Assembly (NCBI RefSeq): GCF_900009265.2
Contig: NZ_LR735004.1
Span: 56,101 to 120,100 of the forward strand
Origin: Planktothrix paucivesiculata PCC 9631
GTDB taxonomy: Bacteria > Cyanobacteriota > Cyanobacteriia > Cyanobacteriales > Microcoleaceae
Direction of reading: 5' to 3'
DNA length: 64,000 nucleotides
The notes under the pieces were generated by a model. That model ran no database searches, had not been told where the DNA came from, and saw nothing but the letters and a program-made list of their open reading frames with translations. Positions 54,583 through 63,130 of the stretch are shown here, in pieces. Position numbers and translations under genes: made by a program. The number at the start of each line of letters is the position of its first letter. Position 1 is the first letter of the stretch.

Positions 54583-54692
54583 TCTTGTTGAACCTCCATG
54601 TAGCATTGCAGTCCATTCTCATCCCCTCCAAGGGACGGAATGACCCACAACGGTTGACTCCTTCCCCGATTAAACAGCAGCGATTTCGCCAT
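54583..54692 (-). promoter_or_regulatory. Candidate L10 leader (rplJL autoregulatory region)
   Basis: The stretch between the hairpin at 54693-54719 and rplJ can be expected to hold the L10-L12 binding site in the transcript, as in other bacteria. GGGATGA and GGACGG-like segments that could pair are visible, but I cannot prove the kink-turn. The rest of the gap to rplA (54720-54993) shows no gene. Confidence 0.4.
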
Positions 54693-54719
54693 AAAAAACC
54701 TCGGTTTTTTCACCGAGGT
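54693..54719 (-). terminator. Hairpin with U tract between rplA and rplJ
   Basis: On the minus strand, ACCTCGG, an 8-base A-rich loop, CCGAGGT and then TTTTTT form a good intrinsic terminator. It lies between rplA and rplJ, about 110 bases upstream of rplJ. It may end the rplK-rplA transcript or act as an attenuator in the rplJ leader. Confidence 0.8.
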
Positions 54720-54993
54720 CAAGACTTAAAACTTAAACATAAATCATCAACACAGACAGATTAATAAGGTCTGTAACCTGATTGTTTAGCTTTAAACTTA
54801 TTGAACCTCGGCAGGAAATTAAGCGTTTCGCCCCTGCTGTCTGCGGTGAGTTAGTCGTTTATTGGTTTAAATACGCAGTTTTAAATCATTGCATATTTGC
54901 TTGGATTTGTCAACCCCCAATTCCGACTAGATCACCGGAGAAATCAGCACACCCTAGGCAAATCAATCATCAAGGGTGGCTGAAATCCCCAGA

Positions 54994-55710
54994 TTAAACT
55001 AGGTCTGCAATTTTCAGTTCTCGCAGAGCCGTAATATCCACTTCAATTGACGGCCCCATCGTAGACGCGACAAACACACTACGCCAGTAACGACCCTTAG
55101 CCCCAGAAGGACGGTTGCGGTCAATACACTCTTGCAGCGTGGATAGGTTCACCAGTAAATCCGTTGCCGAGAATCCGGTTTTCCCAAACATCACGTGCAC
55201 GATACCCGTGCGATCAGCCCGGAATTCTAACTTCCCAGCTTTGAATTCAGCGATCGCCTGTGTCACATCCGTCGTCACCGTTCCGCCTTTGGGAGAAGGC
55301 ATTAAGCCCTTCGGCCCCAACAAACGTCCCAGTTTAGCCACTTGGGGCATCATATCCGGTGTGGCAATTAAGCAATCAAAATCCAGCATTCCCTTCTGGA
55401 TCTCATTAATCAACTCTTCAGATCCAACAAGATCGGCCCCGGCTGCTTGAGCTTCGGCGACTTTCTCCCCCTTCGTCAATACCGCCACCCGGATCACCTG
55501 ACCCGTACCTTTGGGTAAGCTCACCGTTGTCCGCAGTTGTTGATCCGTATATTTGGGGTCAATACCTAAACGAATATGGGCTTCAGCCGATTCAGGAAAC
55601 TTAGCTGTAGCGGTTTCCTTCAGCAGATTAATCGCCTCTAAAGGTTCGTAAGGTCGGTCTTCAACCTTTTTTCTGAGTTCTCGTAATCGACGTGATTCTT
55701 TTTTTGCCAT
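54994..55710 (-). CDS. rplA: 50S ribosomal protein L1
   Basis: L1 binds 23S rRNA helices 76-78 at the E-site stalk and in many bacteria represses translation of its own operon. The 238 residues are full length, with the characteristic [19 protein letters not shown] (about 127-145). The start matches [15 protein letters not shown], preceded on the minus strand by a GGAGAGA sequence. It follows rplK by 163 bases. Confidence 0.98.
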   Translation of the reverse strand: MAKKESRRLRELRKKVEDRPYEPLEAINLLKETATAKFPESAEAHIRLGIDPKYTDQQLRTTVSLPKGTGQVIRVAVLTKGEKVAEAQAAGADLVGSEELINEIQKGMLDFDCLIATPDMMPQVAKLGRLLGPKGLMPSPKGGTVTTDVTQAIAEFKAGKLEFRADRTGIVHVMFGKTGFSATDLLVNLSTLQECIDRNRPSGAKGRYWRSVFVASTMGPSIEVDITALRELKIADLV

Positions 55711-55873
55711 TCTATTTTATCTCTCCTGGGGTGGTAACGAAGATGCACTTCTCCCCCAATAAAGGGTTAACTAAAATTTCTTGAAATTCTTACGGACTTC
55801 AATGATTCATCGCCATTGAGCCCCCGATTGAGATCGATCACTGTTTGGGTGCAGTTATCGGTCACAAACAGGC

Positions 55874-56299
55874 TTAATCAACAATGGTTACACCCATATT
55901 GCGGGCGGTTCCGGCCACGATTTTCATGGCGGCATCCACATCATTGGCATTTAAGTCGGGCATTTTGGTTTCCGCAATTTCTCGTAACTGAGCTTGCGTA
56001 ATTTTACCGACTTTCTTGCGGTTGGGTTCTCCCGATCCCCGTTCAACTCCGGCGGCTTTACGGATTAACACCGAAGCTGGAGGAGTTTTGAGAATAAAGG
56101 TGAAACTCCGATCTTCAAAAACCGATATTTCTACCGGAACTACAAGACCTGCTTTATCTGCGGTTCTAGCGTTATACTCTTTGCAAAACGCCATAATATT
56201 CACCCCATGTTGACCCAGGGCTGGGCCGATTGGGGGCGCTGGGTTGGCTTTGCCCGCAGTAATTGCCAACTTAATAACTGCTACAACTTTTTTTGCCAT
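55874..56299 (-). CDS. rplK: 50S ribosomal protein L11
   Basis: L11 forms the GTPase-associated centre with 23S rRNA and is needed for stringent-response signalling by RelA/Rsh. Its 141 residues start [20 protein letters not shown], and the [20 protein letters not shown] stretch (about 22-41) is intact. It begins three bases after the nusG stop, so the two are co-translated. Confidence 0.98.
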   Translation of the reverse strand: MAKKVVAVIKLAITAGKANPAPPIGPALGQHGVNIMAFCKEYNARTADKAGLVVPVEISVFEDRSFTFILKTPPASVLIRKAAGVERGSGEPNRKKVGKITQAQLREIAETKMPDLNANDVDAAMKIVAGTARNMGVTIVD

Positions 56300-56302
56300 T
56301 CC

Positions 56303-56977
56303 TTAGCCTTGTTTTTCAACCTGATTAAACTCTAATTCTACCGGGGTATCCCGTCCAAAAATCGAAAGTAAAGCTTTCAGCTTACTCCGTTCTGGACTGA
56401 CTTCAATCACATCCCCTTCAAAGTCTTTAAAAGGCCCTGAAAGTACGATGATATGATCCCCAATCGCCATTGCTGCTTTGACAATCGGTTCCTGTTGTTG
56501 CGCTTGTCTGAAGATGCGTTCCACCTCAGCATTGCTCAAGGGGAGAGGTTTAACATGACCTCGACCTCGACCGGAATGCCGTTTTTGTTCCGCCCCAACA
56601 AAATTAATCACGTGTGGCGTGTTCTTGACCACCTGCCAAGCTTCATCGTCAATTTCCCAGTGATTGAGTTCGTTATTCCATTTCAGTCTCATCTGGATGA
56701 GAACATAACCTGGAAATACTTTCTCCTCACCGTGCTGACGACTGCCATCTTTTCGCAGTTTAATCATTGGGGTGTGGGGAATTTCCACCTTCAAAATTCG
56801 TTCTGCAACATCTAGGGTTTGTACCCGTTGTTCTAAGTTCGCTTTGACTCTTTTTTCACAGCCAGAAGCCACCTGAACAGCATACCAACGGCGCTCTCCG
56901 GGTGAAAACTCCTGGGAACGTTCGTCTGTATCCGCCATGAGGTCTGAATGTTTTGATTCGTCTGATGTAAAAGTCAT
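56303..56977 (-). CDS. nusG: Transcription termination/antitermination factor NusG
   Basis: NusG binds RNA polymerase and modulates pausing, Rho-dependent termination and coupling to ribosomes. The NGN domain starts at RRWYAVQVASGCEKRVKANL (after about 30 residues) and the KOW domain at AIGDHIIVLSGPFKDFEGDV. The start is ATG at 56977, since it overlaps the secE stop as ATGA. An earlier in-frame Met at 57001 lies inside secE. Later Met at codon 14 is also possible. It is 224 residues long with a short N-terminal extension common in cyanobacteria. Confidence 0.96.
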   Translation of the reverse strand: MTFTSDESKHSDLMADTDERSQEFSPGERRWYAVQVASGCEKRVKANLEQRVQTLDVAERILKVEIPHTPMIKLRKDGSRQHGEEKVFPGYVLIQMRLKWNNELNHWEIDDEAWQVVKNTPHVINFVGAEQKRHSGRGRGHVKPLPLSNAEVERIFRQAQQQEPIVKAAMAIGDHIIVLSGPFKDFEGDVIEVSPERSKLKALLSIFGRDTPVELEFNQVEKQG

Positions 56978-57204
56978 CCGAAGATTTGCCCCGACGCCCA
57001 ACGAAGGAAGTTGTCTGCTAAATAGATCAAGCTGGCCGAGAGAGTGACCATTAACAACACCCCCGCCGACTCACTCAGCAGTTGCTGTCGGCCAGGCCAG
57101 ACCACTTTGTCCAATTCCTCTTTTGTTTCTTTAAGGAACGTAGAAGCGTTAAAGCCAGAAGTTGTATTTTCAACTGCAACTTCTTCTTTCTTGTTGACCA
57201 CCAT
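56974..57204 (-). CDS. secE: Preprotein translocase subunit SecE
   Basis: SecE stabilises SecY in the protein-conducting channel of the membrane. The 76-residue single-helix form, typical of cyanobacteria, has the conserved cytosolic part FLKETKEELDKVVWPGRQQL (about 24-43) and one membrane helix (about 48-66). Its stop overlaps the nusG start by four bases (ATGA), so translation is coupled. Confidence 0.96.
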   Translation of the reverse strand: MVVNKKEEVAVENTTSGFNASTFLKETKEELDKVVWPGRQQLLSESAGVLLMVTLSASLIYLADNFLRWASGQIFG

Positions 57205-57382
57205 GAACTCCCCTTGCGATCTTACGGTATCCGATCATGATCTTAGCTGCTAAGGGTCACACATCCGCCCAAACTTTTTAAGGTATCATACTGAATCCCC
57301 CCATACAATGTCCCGATTTGTTGCTTTTCGGAACAATGCCCAGACGAAGAAAATCTTGCATCTGGGCATTAGAGGTATCCAG

Positions 57383-57455
57383 CGCGCCCTGGAGGACTTG
57401 AACCCCCGACATCAGGTTTTGGAGACCTGCGTTCTACCAACTGAACTAAGAGCGC
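57383..57455 (-). tRNA. trnW-CCA: tRNA-Trp (CCA anticodon)
   Basis: The 73-base gene has acceptor stem GCGCTCT paired with AGGGCGC, discriminator G, an anticodon arm with loop CTCCAAA (anticodon CCA) and the T-loop GTTCAAGTC. The 3' CCA is not encoded. It lies between rplS and secE on the same strand, the usual cyanobacterial place. Confidence 0.96.
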
Positions 57456-57568
57456 ATAGCGGAGTGGCTGATCTTTTACCTGACTTAGCTTAACACAACT
57501 TAGAGAATTTAGTTAAACTTTTTTTGATGATCACGAGGGGAATCATGGAATATCCGGTCTTGCCCAAG

Positions 57569-57955
57569 TTACAGACTCCGATCAAACCGTTGTTTAACCC
57601 GAGTGGCCTTACCAATCCGATCGCGGAGATAGAATAGTTTAGCCCGACGGACTTTACCCCGACGGATGACTTTAATATTCGCAATTCTCGGAGAATGGAT
57701 GAGGAAAACTCTCTCAACCCCCACTCCTTGAAAAATCTTCCGCACGGTGATCGTGGCGTTAATCCCGCCATGGCGTTTGGCAATCACAACCCCCTCATAG
57801 GGCTGAATCCGTTCTTTCCCGCCTTCTTGAATCTTGACCGCAACTTTGATCGTATCACCGACATAAATCTCGGGAAGATCGGGTTTATTTAGTTGCTGTC
57901 GGAGGCTTTCGATTTCTGCCGTTTCAATAGAACGGATAATTTCTTCCGCTTTCAT
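57569..57955 (-). CDS. rplS: 50S ribosomal protein L19
   Basis: L19 lies at the interface between the 30S and 50S subunits. The 128 residues include the conserved [25 protein letters not shown] core (about 31-55, only partly quoted) and the [20 protein letters not shown] end (about 99-118). It is the first gene of the minus-strand run rplS, tRNA-Trp, secE, nusG. It is divergent from the Pit transporter gene, with 81 bases between starts. Confidence 0.98.
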   Translation of the reverse strand: MKAEEIIRSIETAEIESLRQQLNKPDLPEIYVGDTIKVAVKIQEGGKERIQPYEGVVIAKRHGGINATITVRKIFQGVGVERVFLIHSPRIANIKVIRRGKVRRAKLFYLRDRIGKATRVKQRFDRSL

Positions 57956-58036
57956 GATAATTTTCCAAAACTCACAAGATCCGATTATAGATCGAAAAGG
58001 ATTGTAAAATCCATCTATTCACCTGGATTCACAAAG

Positions 58037-59323
58037 ATGTTAGACCAATCTATTCCAGTTATCGTTGAAATTGTGTTGCTGTGCGGGTTAGCCTTCTATG
58101 TTGCTTGCAATTTAGGGGCTAATGATGTAGCAAACTCGATGGGGACATCGGTCGGTTCCAAGGCATTGACCCTGAAACAAGCGATTATTGTCGCTGGGAT
58201 TTTAGAATTTACCGGGGCGGTCTTTTTTGGAGAGCGAGTCTCTAAAACCCTAGCTACGGGGGTGGTTAACCCGGAAGTTTTTAGCTCCACCCCTCAAGTC
58301 TTTGTGATTGGGATGGTATCGGTATTAATTTCGGCCGGATTATGGTTACAAATTGCCACCCGTCAGGGATTACCCGTATCTTCGTCCCATGCGGTGGTAG
58401 GGGCGATCGCTGGGTTTAGTTGCATTGCCGCCGGGGTCAAGGCGGTCAACTGGCAGACGATCGGTTTAATTTCCTTGAGTTGGTTAATCACCCCGGTGAT
58501 TAGTGGTTTAATTTCAGCCCTATTTTATAAACTCATTAAGTATTGGATTTTAGACCAACCCGATCCCCACCGCCAAATCCAAGAATGGATTCCCTGGTTG
58601 AGTAGTATTTTAATCGGAATTTTTGGGGTGATTGTTTTCCCAATTTTGCGATCGCCGTTGCAGAACACCTTAACCCAATGGGGTTGGACATTACCTGTCC
58701 ATGATATTCCTTTAGCCGTCGGTGGAATCGCGGCGATCGGTTTAACTTGGCGGAGTTGGCGACAATTGGAGCAACAGCAAACCCCTTCTATTTCTGATCC
58801 AACACTGGAAAAATTTCCCGGGATCGAAAAACAACTGGCAGTGTTTCAGGTCGTTAGTGCTTGTTTTGTGGCTTTTGCCCACGGGTCAAATGATGTGGGA
58901 AATACGATCGCTCCCTTAGCAGCAATTTTAGCCGTGATTAAAACGGGTTCAGTTCCCCTAGACGATATTGAAATCCCAATTTGGATTTTACTGTTGGGGG
59001 GGAGTGGGATTGTCACCGGACTGGCTATCTGGGGTAAAAATGTGATTAAAACCGTGGGGGAAAATATTATTTCCCTGCTTCCGAGTCAGGGATTTTGTGC
59101 GGAATTGGCCACGGCTACCACCGTATTATTGGCTTCGCGTTTAGGATTACCCGTTTCCACTTCCCATGCTTTGGTGGGGGGTGTGGTGGGAATTGGACTC
59201 GTACAAGGAGGAAAAGAGGTGCGCTTGGAGACTCTACGTTCCATTGCCTTAGCCTGGGTGGTTACTGTTCCTAGCGCGGCGATCATGAGTGGGATTCTAT
59301 TTAAAATATTCCAGTGGTTTTGA
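58037..59323 (+). CDS. Inorganic phosphate transporter, PiT family
   Basis: The 428-residue membrane protein is a low-affinity, ion-coupled phosphate carrier of the PiT family. Both copies of the signature are seen: ACNLGANDVANSMGTSVGSK (about 23-42) and AFAHGSNDVGNTIAPLAAIL (about 281-300), each with the GANDVAN type core, in the two inverted halves. About ten membrane helices are predicted. The ATG at 58037 is preferred to a start 144 bases earlier, which would add a polar tail that overlaps rplS. No PhoB box was identified. Confidence 0.92.
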   Translation: MLDQSIPVIVEIVLLCGLAFYVACNLGANDVANSMGTSVGSKALTLKQAIIVAGILEFTGAVFFGERVSKTLATGVVNPEVFSSTPQVFVIGMVSVLISAGLWLQIATRQGLPVSSSHAVVGAIAGFSCIAAGVKAVNWQTIGLISLSWLITPVISGLISALFYKLIKYWILDQPDPHRQIQEWIPWLSSILIGIFGVIVFPILRSPLQNTLTQWGWTLPVHDIPLAVGGIAAIGLTWRSWRQLEQQQTPSISDPTLEKFPGIEKQLAVFQVVSACFVAFAHGSNDVGNTIAPLAAILAVIKTGSVPLDDIEIPIWILLLGGSGIVTGLAIWGKNVIKTVGENIISLLPSQGFCAELATATTVLLASRLGLPVSTSHALVGGVVGIGLVQGGKEVRLETLRSIALAWVVTVPSAAIMSGILFKIFQWF

Positions 59324-59564
59324 ACGGTTGTGATGGGACTCGGTTTAATTTGATAGGCAAAATTTAGTCAATCATTAGAGAATGAGCTATTGTTTAGTTT
59401 AGGTTTTTGGGGATAATTCTTCCCTCGCTTTGCCATTTTTCCCGTTGTGCCTTTATCGGTCAAGACTAGGATTTTCTAGTCTATCAATTGTGAAACCCGG
59501 TATGCAGCGTTGGTATGAGTGGCGTCATAGCTGAATCAGCAGATCAATAAGAGGTTAATCACGA

Positions 59565-61283
59565 ATGGGGACACAGGAGAATCAACCGCCACCTTTAGGA
59601 TCGGGAGAAACCACATCCGCAGAAATAGTTCTAAGTTCGGTGATACAGGAGTTAGAAACCTTTCATCACCAGATTAAGGAAAGATATCTGTCGGATATCC
59701 AACGACTCGAAACGGATAAAGTTCGCTTAATTGAGGATATTGAAAGTCTACAAACGGAATATCGCCGACTGCAATCCCAGCAGTTACAAATATTGTCCGA
59801 TCGCGTTCCTCCCAATCGAGCTTGGCTCAAACAACTAACCCAAATTGTGGCGCGTGATGTTGAACAAGCTTTGATCGCACGGATTAATCAAATTAAAGCA
59901 GCCAGTGATCCGCCTTTATTAGCTGCTGATCCAACTGGACTGCTCCAGGGTCAAGATCACGATCCAGAAAACTTCAATAATCGAGAGTTGGAAGCGGTTT
60001 TGGAAACTAGCCTAAACCAAACTTTTCAAAGTTTACAAGAGGAGTTAGGTCACTATCAAAGTAACCTATCTCGACGGTTAAACAATATGCAAACCTTGGA
60101 ACAGCAGGTTGAAACTTTGCTGGAAACCCTGGTTAATCGTTTGCAAGAACAGGTGGAACAACCCATCCTACGGGGGGATAGTGCCAGACGGGAACTTCCC
60201 AGCGACGCTCATCAGACCCTGACCCCTGGGAATACGGGACTCACGAATCGCCCGGAAGCTTTTGCTAGTCCTAAACCTAAACCCCAGTCTTCTCCAGTGC
60301 AGTTGGGTTTATTTTTAGCGTTACTGTCGGCGATATCTTTATCGTTGTTTAACGTTTGTTTAAAGATTATTCTCAAGGGGCCACAACCTAGGGAAATCTT
60401 GGGTCTATTTTCCCTAGAAGGAATTATTAGTCCGGGGATCGGAAACTCCTTATTAATCCTGTTACTGCGGATGATTGTGGTCATGGGACTAATGCCGATT
60501 GTGGCAACGTTCCTTTATCCTCCGGTATGGAGTGATCTCCGACGTTTTCTTCAGTCCGGTGATCGTCGCTTAATGTTGACGGTAATTGGTAGTGGATTTT
60601 TCTTGTTTTTATCTCAAGTCGCTATTTATGTCGCCATTGGTGAGATTCCCACCGGAATTGCGATTACGATTTTCTTTATCTATCCGATTGTGACGGTAAT
60701 CGCCTCTTGGGGTTTATTTGGTGATCGACCGACCCTGATTCGGGTGATTGCCATGATTATAATTCTGTCGGGAGGGATTCTTTGTTTACCGGCCCCAAAT
60801 CCTAATATCGCCCTGGGAAATGTGCAGGTGGGGGTGATTTCTGCGATCTGTGCAGGTGTGGCTTTTGCCGGTTATGTGTTACTGACTCAGGTGGCGGCGG
60901 GAAAACTCCATCCTATCCCGTTTAGTTTGGTGAACTTTGCGTCTATTTTTGTCTTTTCTTCCGTGAGTTTGATGCTACTCCCCGATAGTTTGGGGATTAA
61001 TATTCAACCGGGAGTTTGGAATGGGTTAATGATTGGGGGTGTGGTTTTAGGTGTTCTGACTCTATCGAGTTATTTATTAAATAATTTCGCCATTCGTTCG
61101 GCCGGGGCTGCCCTGGCGTCCATTATTGGGACAACTGGCCCGGCATTAACCGCTTTGTTTGCCTTCTGGATTATCGGTGAGGCGATTAAGCAACAACAAA
61201 TTTATGGGATGGCTTTAGTCATTTTGGGTGTGGGGGCCATGAGTATTGAACGGATGATGGGCTCCAAACGCAAAGCCAGCTAG
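59565..61283 (+). CDS. EamA-family transporter with N-terminal coiled coil
   Basis: The first 240 residues are hydrophilic and form coiled coils (HHQIKERYLSDIQRLETDKV at about 35-54; a second helix near 150-205), followed by a Pro-rich linker. From about residue 250 the protein has ten membrane helices with the two EamA repeats of drug/metabolite transporters, including ISLSLFNVCLKIIL and IAITIFFIYPIVTVIASW. The soluble N-terminal half is not part of the EamA family, so this is a fusion. Its role could be oligomerisation or tethering. The substrate is unknown. Confidence 0.85.
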   Translation: MGTQENQPPPLGSGETTSAEIVLSSVIQELETFHHQIKERYLSDIQRLETDKVRLIEDIESLQTEYRRLQSQQLQILSDRVPPNRAWLKQLTQIVARDVEQALIARINQIKAASDPPLLAADPTGLLQGQDHDPENFNNRELEAVLETSLNQTFQSLQEELGHYQSNLSRRLNNMQTLEQQVETLLETLVNRLQEQVEQPILRGDSARRELPSDAHQTLTPGNTGLTNRPEAFASPKPKPQSSPVQLGLFLALLSAISLSLFNVCLKIILKGPQPREILGLFSLEGIISPGIGNSLLILLLRMIVVMGLMPIVATFLYPPVWSDLRRFLQSGDRRLMLTVIGSGFFLFLSQVAIYVAIGEIPTGIAITIFFIYPIVTVIASWGLFGDRPTLIRVIAMIIILSGGILCLPAPNPNIALGNVQVGVISAICAGVAFAGYVLLTQVAAGKLHPIPFSLVNFASIFVFSSVSLMLLPDSLGINIQPGVWNGLMIGGVVLGVLTLSSYLLNNFAIRSAGAALASIIGTTGPALTALFAFWIIGEAIKQQQIYGMALVILGVGAMSIERMMGSKRKAS

Positions 61284-61310
61284 TTCAATCCTTGCTCAAG
61301 TATCGGTATT

Positions 61311-61445
61311 AAGCTGTTGTGCATCTAAATTGGTGATTTGGAAATATTGAAGTTGATGGGAAGCCCTGCGTCAGCAATATTTCCATAGCCTTCGCCATAC
61401 TAGAAACCCACGAAGCAAATAACCGTTTAAATGCACAATAGCTGA
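61311..61445. repeat. MITE-like element
   Basis: Inverted ends of about 20 bases (AAGCTGTTGTGCATCTAAAT at the left and the inverse of CAGCTATTGTGCATTTAAAC at the right) enclose about 95 bases with no gene. A related left end, TAAGCTATTGAGCATCTAAA, occurs alone at 62895-62914. Confidence 0.65.
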
Positions 61446-61523
61446 TCAGTTATCAGTTATAAAATCGGATGGCTTATAGGGTTGTTGAGTTGTTTCGATC
61501 AAAACCTATCAAAGCGGCAAATA

Positions 61524-62111
61524 ATGAACAAAAAAGATCGGATTTTTACCGATATCTATAAATTGGATTCATCCACCCATCTCTATATGATTGAGATCGG
61601 GCTGAATCATTACACTGATATTTTTAATGAATGGGATCCTGCTCCCTTTAAACGTCGAGAGATAAACCCGAATTTGGAATCTTATCTACTCAGAAGTTCC
61701 GATGAAGTCCCCTTTGAAAAACAGATTGAGTTGTGTTTTATGGTTTCCCAGGGACAACGGGATGAAAAAATGGAGAAGGAATCACGCCTGGGTATAAAAA
61801 ATAGTTTTACCTTTAAAATATACGTTTTTAAAAAAGAGATTAAGCAAGCTAATAGCCGGATCATTTATTTTGTTTTTGTGGGTTTGATTTCCCTATGGAT
61901 GGCTACCATTTATTCGGAAAATTCAACGGCGGTTTTTCCCTCTGTACTGTTTCAAGCTCTGGTGATCAGTGGATGGGTTTTTATTTGGGAAGCTATCTCT
62001 CTACTGTTTTTTAAAAACCGTGAATTTTATCATCGTTACCGCACTTATAAAAGATTGCAAAATGCTCCTGTAATTTTTATAGATCAAGAAAATAGTCCTG
62101 CCCTTGACTGA
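61524..62111 (+). CDS. Hypothetical protein with two membrane helices
   Basis: The 195-residue protein has a cytoplasmic N-terminal part (about 1-110), two hydrophobic helices (about 112-130 and 136-158) and a basic tail (YHRYRTYKRL). I recognise no family. The ATG at 61524 is favoured over a TTG 42 bases earlier because it starts a more usual N-terminus (MNKKDRIFTDIYKLD). It stands alone between a MITE-like repeat and a pirin gene. Confidence 0.6.
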   Translation: MNKKDRIFTDIYKLDSSTHLYMIEIGLNHYTDIFNEWDPAPFKRREINPNLESYLLRSSDEVPFEKQIELCFMVSQGQRDEKMEKESRLGIKNSFTFKIYVFKKEIKQANSRIIYFVFVGLISLWMATIYSENSTAVFPSVLFQALVISGWVFIWEAISLLFFKNREFYHRYRTYKRLQNAPVIFIDQENSPALD

Positions 62112-62175
62112 ATCTTAAAAAAGTTGAGTACAATAAATTAATACATAATACAGTAGTGTTTAAACCCGAAAAAAT

Positions 62176-62874
62176 ATGATCACAGTTCGCAAGTCTCAAG
62201 ACAGAGGACAGGTTAAAATTGACTGGCTAGAAAGTTATCATACCTTCTCCTTTGGGAACTATTATGATCCTGAATATATGGGATGGCGATCGCTGCGGGT
62301 GATTAATGAAGATCGGGTGCAACCCATGGGCGGTTTTCCTACCCATGGACACCAAAATATGGAAATTATTACCTATATTTTACAGGGTTCCCTGGAACAT
62401 AAAGATAGTTTGGGTACAGGTTCTATTATTCAACCGGGTGAGGTTCAACGCATGAGTGCGGGGACGGGAATTCGTCATAGTGAATTTAATCCCTCTGCAA
62501 CGGATCAAGTTCATTTATTACAAATTTGGCTGCTACCGGATACCCAAGGTTTACCCCCAAGCTATGAACAAAAATCATTTAATTTCTCAGAAAATTCCGG
62601 TCAATTCCAATTAATTGCCACCCGAAATCCGGTGGATCAGGCGGTGAAAATTCATCAGGATGTTAATTTATATGCAGGGATTTTAAAACCGAGCGATCGG
62701 ATTTCCTATTCCTTTTCTGCTGAACGTTATGGTTGGCTCCAAGTGGCTAAAGGAGAAGTGATTCTCAATCAAATTCCTTTAACGGCGGGTGATGGTGCTG
62801 CGATCGCCGAAGAACCAGAAATTACCCTGACTGCCACAACCGATGCGGAAATATTACTCTTTGATTTAGCTTGA
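62176..62874 (+). CDS. Pirin-family bicupin protein
   Basis: The 232-residue protein starts with the pirin cupin motif: GGFPTHGHQNMEIITYILQG (about 53-72, with His59, His61 and Glu65 likely metal ligands), followed by the MSAGTGIRHSEFNPS segment (about 93-107, His101 and Glu103). Some pirins have quercetin dioxygenase activity or act as redox-sensitive regulators; the role here is unknown. Its second cupin half (from about 150) lacks metal ligands, as in YhhW-type proteins. Confidence 0.9.
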   Translation: MITVRKSQDRGQVKIDWLESYHTFSFGNYYDPEYMGWRSLRVINEDRVQPMGGFPTHGHQNMEIITYILQGSLEHKDSLGTGSIIQPGEVQRMSAGTGIRHSEFNPSATDQVHLLQIWLLPDTQGLPPSYEQKSFNFSENSGQFQLIATRNPVDQAVKIHQDVNLYAGILKPSDRISYSFSAERYGWLQVAKGEVILNQIPLTAGDGAAIAEEPEITLTATTDAEILLFDLA

Positions 62875-62933
62875 ATTTCTATCACAATTAAACAGTAAGC
62901 TATTGAGCATCTAAAGTAGGCATTAGAGGATTG

Positions 62934-63080
62934 TCAAATCCCATTGCCAGTGAGGACAATGGCTAGGATGCAGGGTTCAACTGTATCAAAAGTAACCTTT
63001 TTATTTTGAGTGGCCAGGTCATGAAGATAATATTTTCCTTTGACTCGGATCTTACCCTTTCGTTTTAAAATCTTAATCAT
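62934..63080 (-). CDS. Small hypothetical ORF
   Basis: A 48-codon frame (MIKILKRKGKIRVKGKYYLH start, then TVEPCILAIVLTGNG) has a very basic N-terminus and beta-like pattern, but I know no homologue. It lies in the gap before the GH57 gene. It could be a real small gene or the remains of a larger one. A one-ended copy of the repeat described at 61311 lies beyond its end. Confidence 0.3.
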   Translation of the reverse strand: MIKILKRKGKIRVKGKYYLHDLATQNKKVTFDTVEPCILAIVLTGNGI

Positions 63081-63130
63081 ATTGAAGAACTATCTAGCTC
63101 CGATAACAAGCGTATTTCCATTAAATCCCT

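Noticed and set aside
56303-57001. Longer NusG start at 57001
   Set aside because: It lies inside secE, whereas the ATG at 56977 overlaps the secE stop as ATGA, the normal coupled arrangement.
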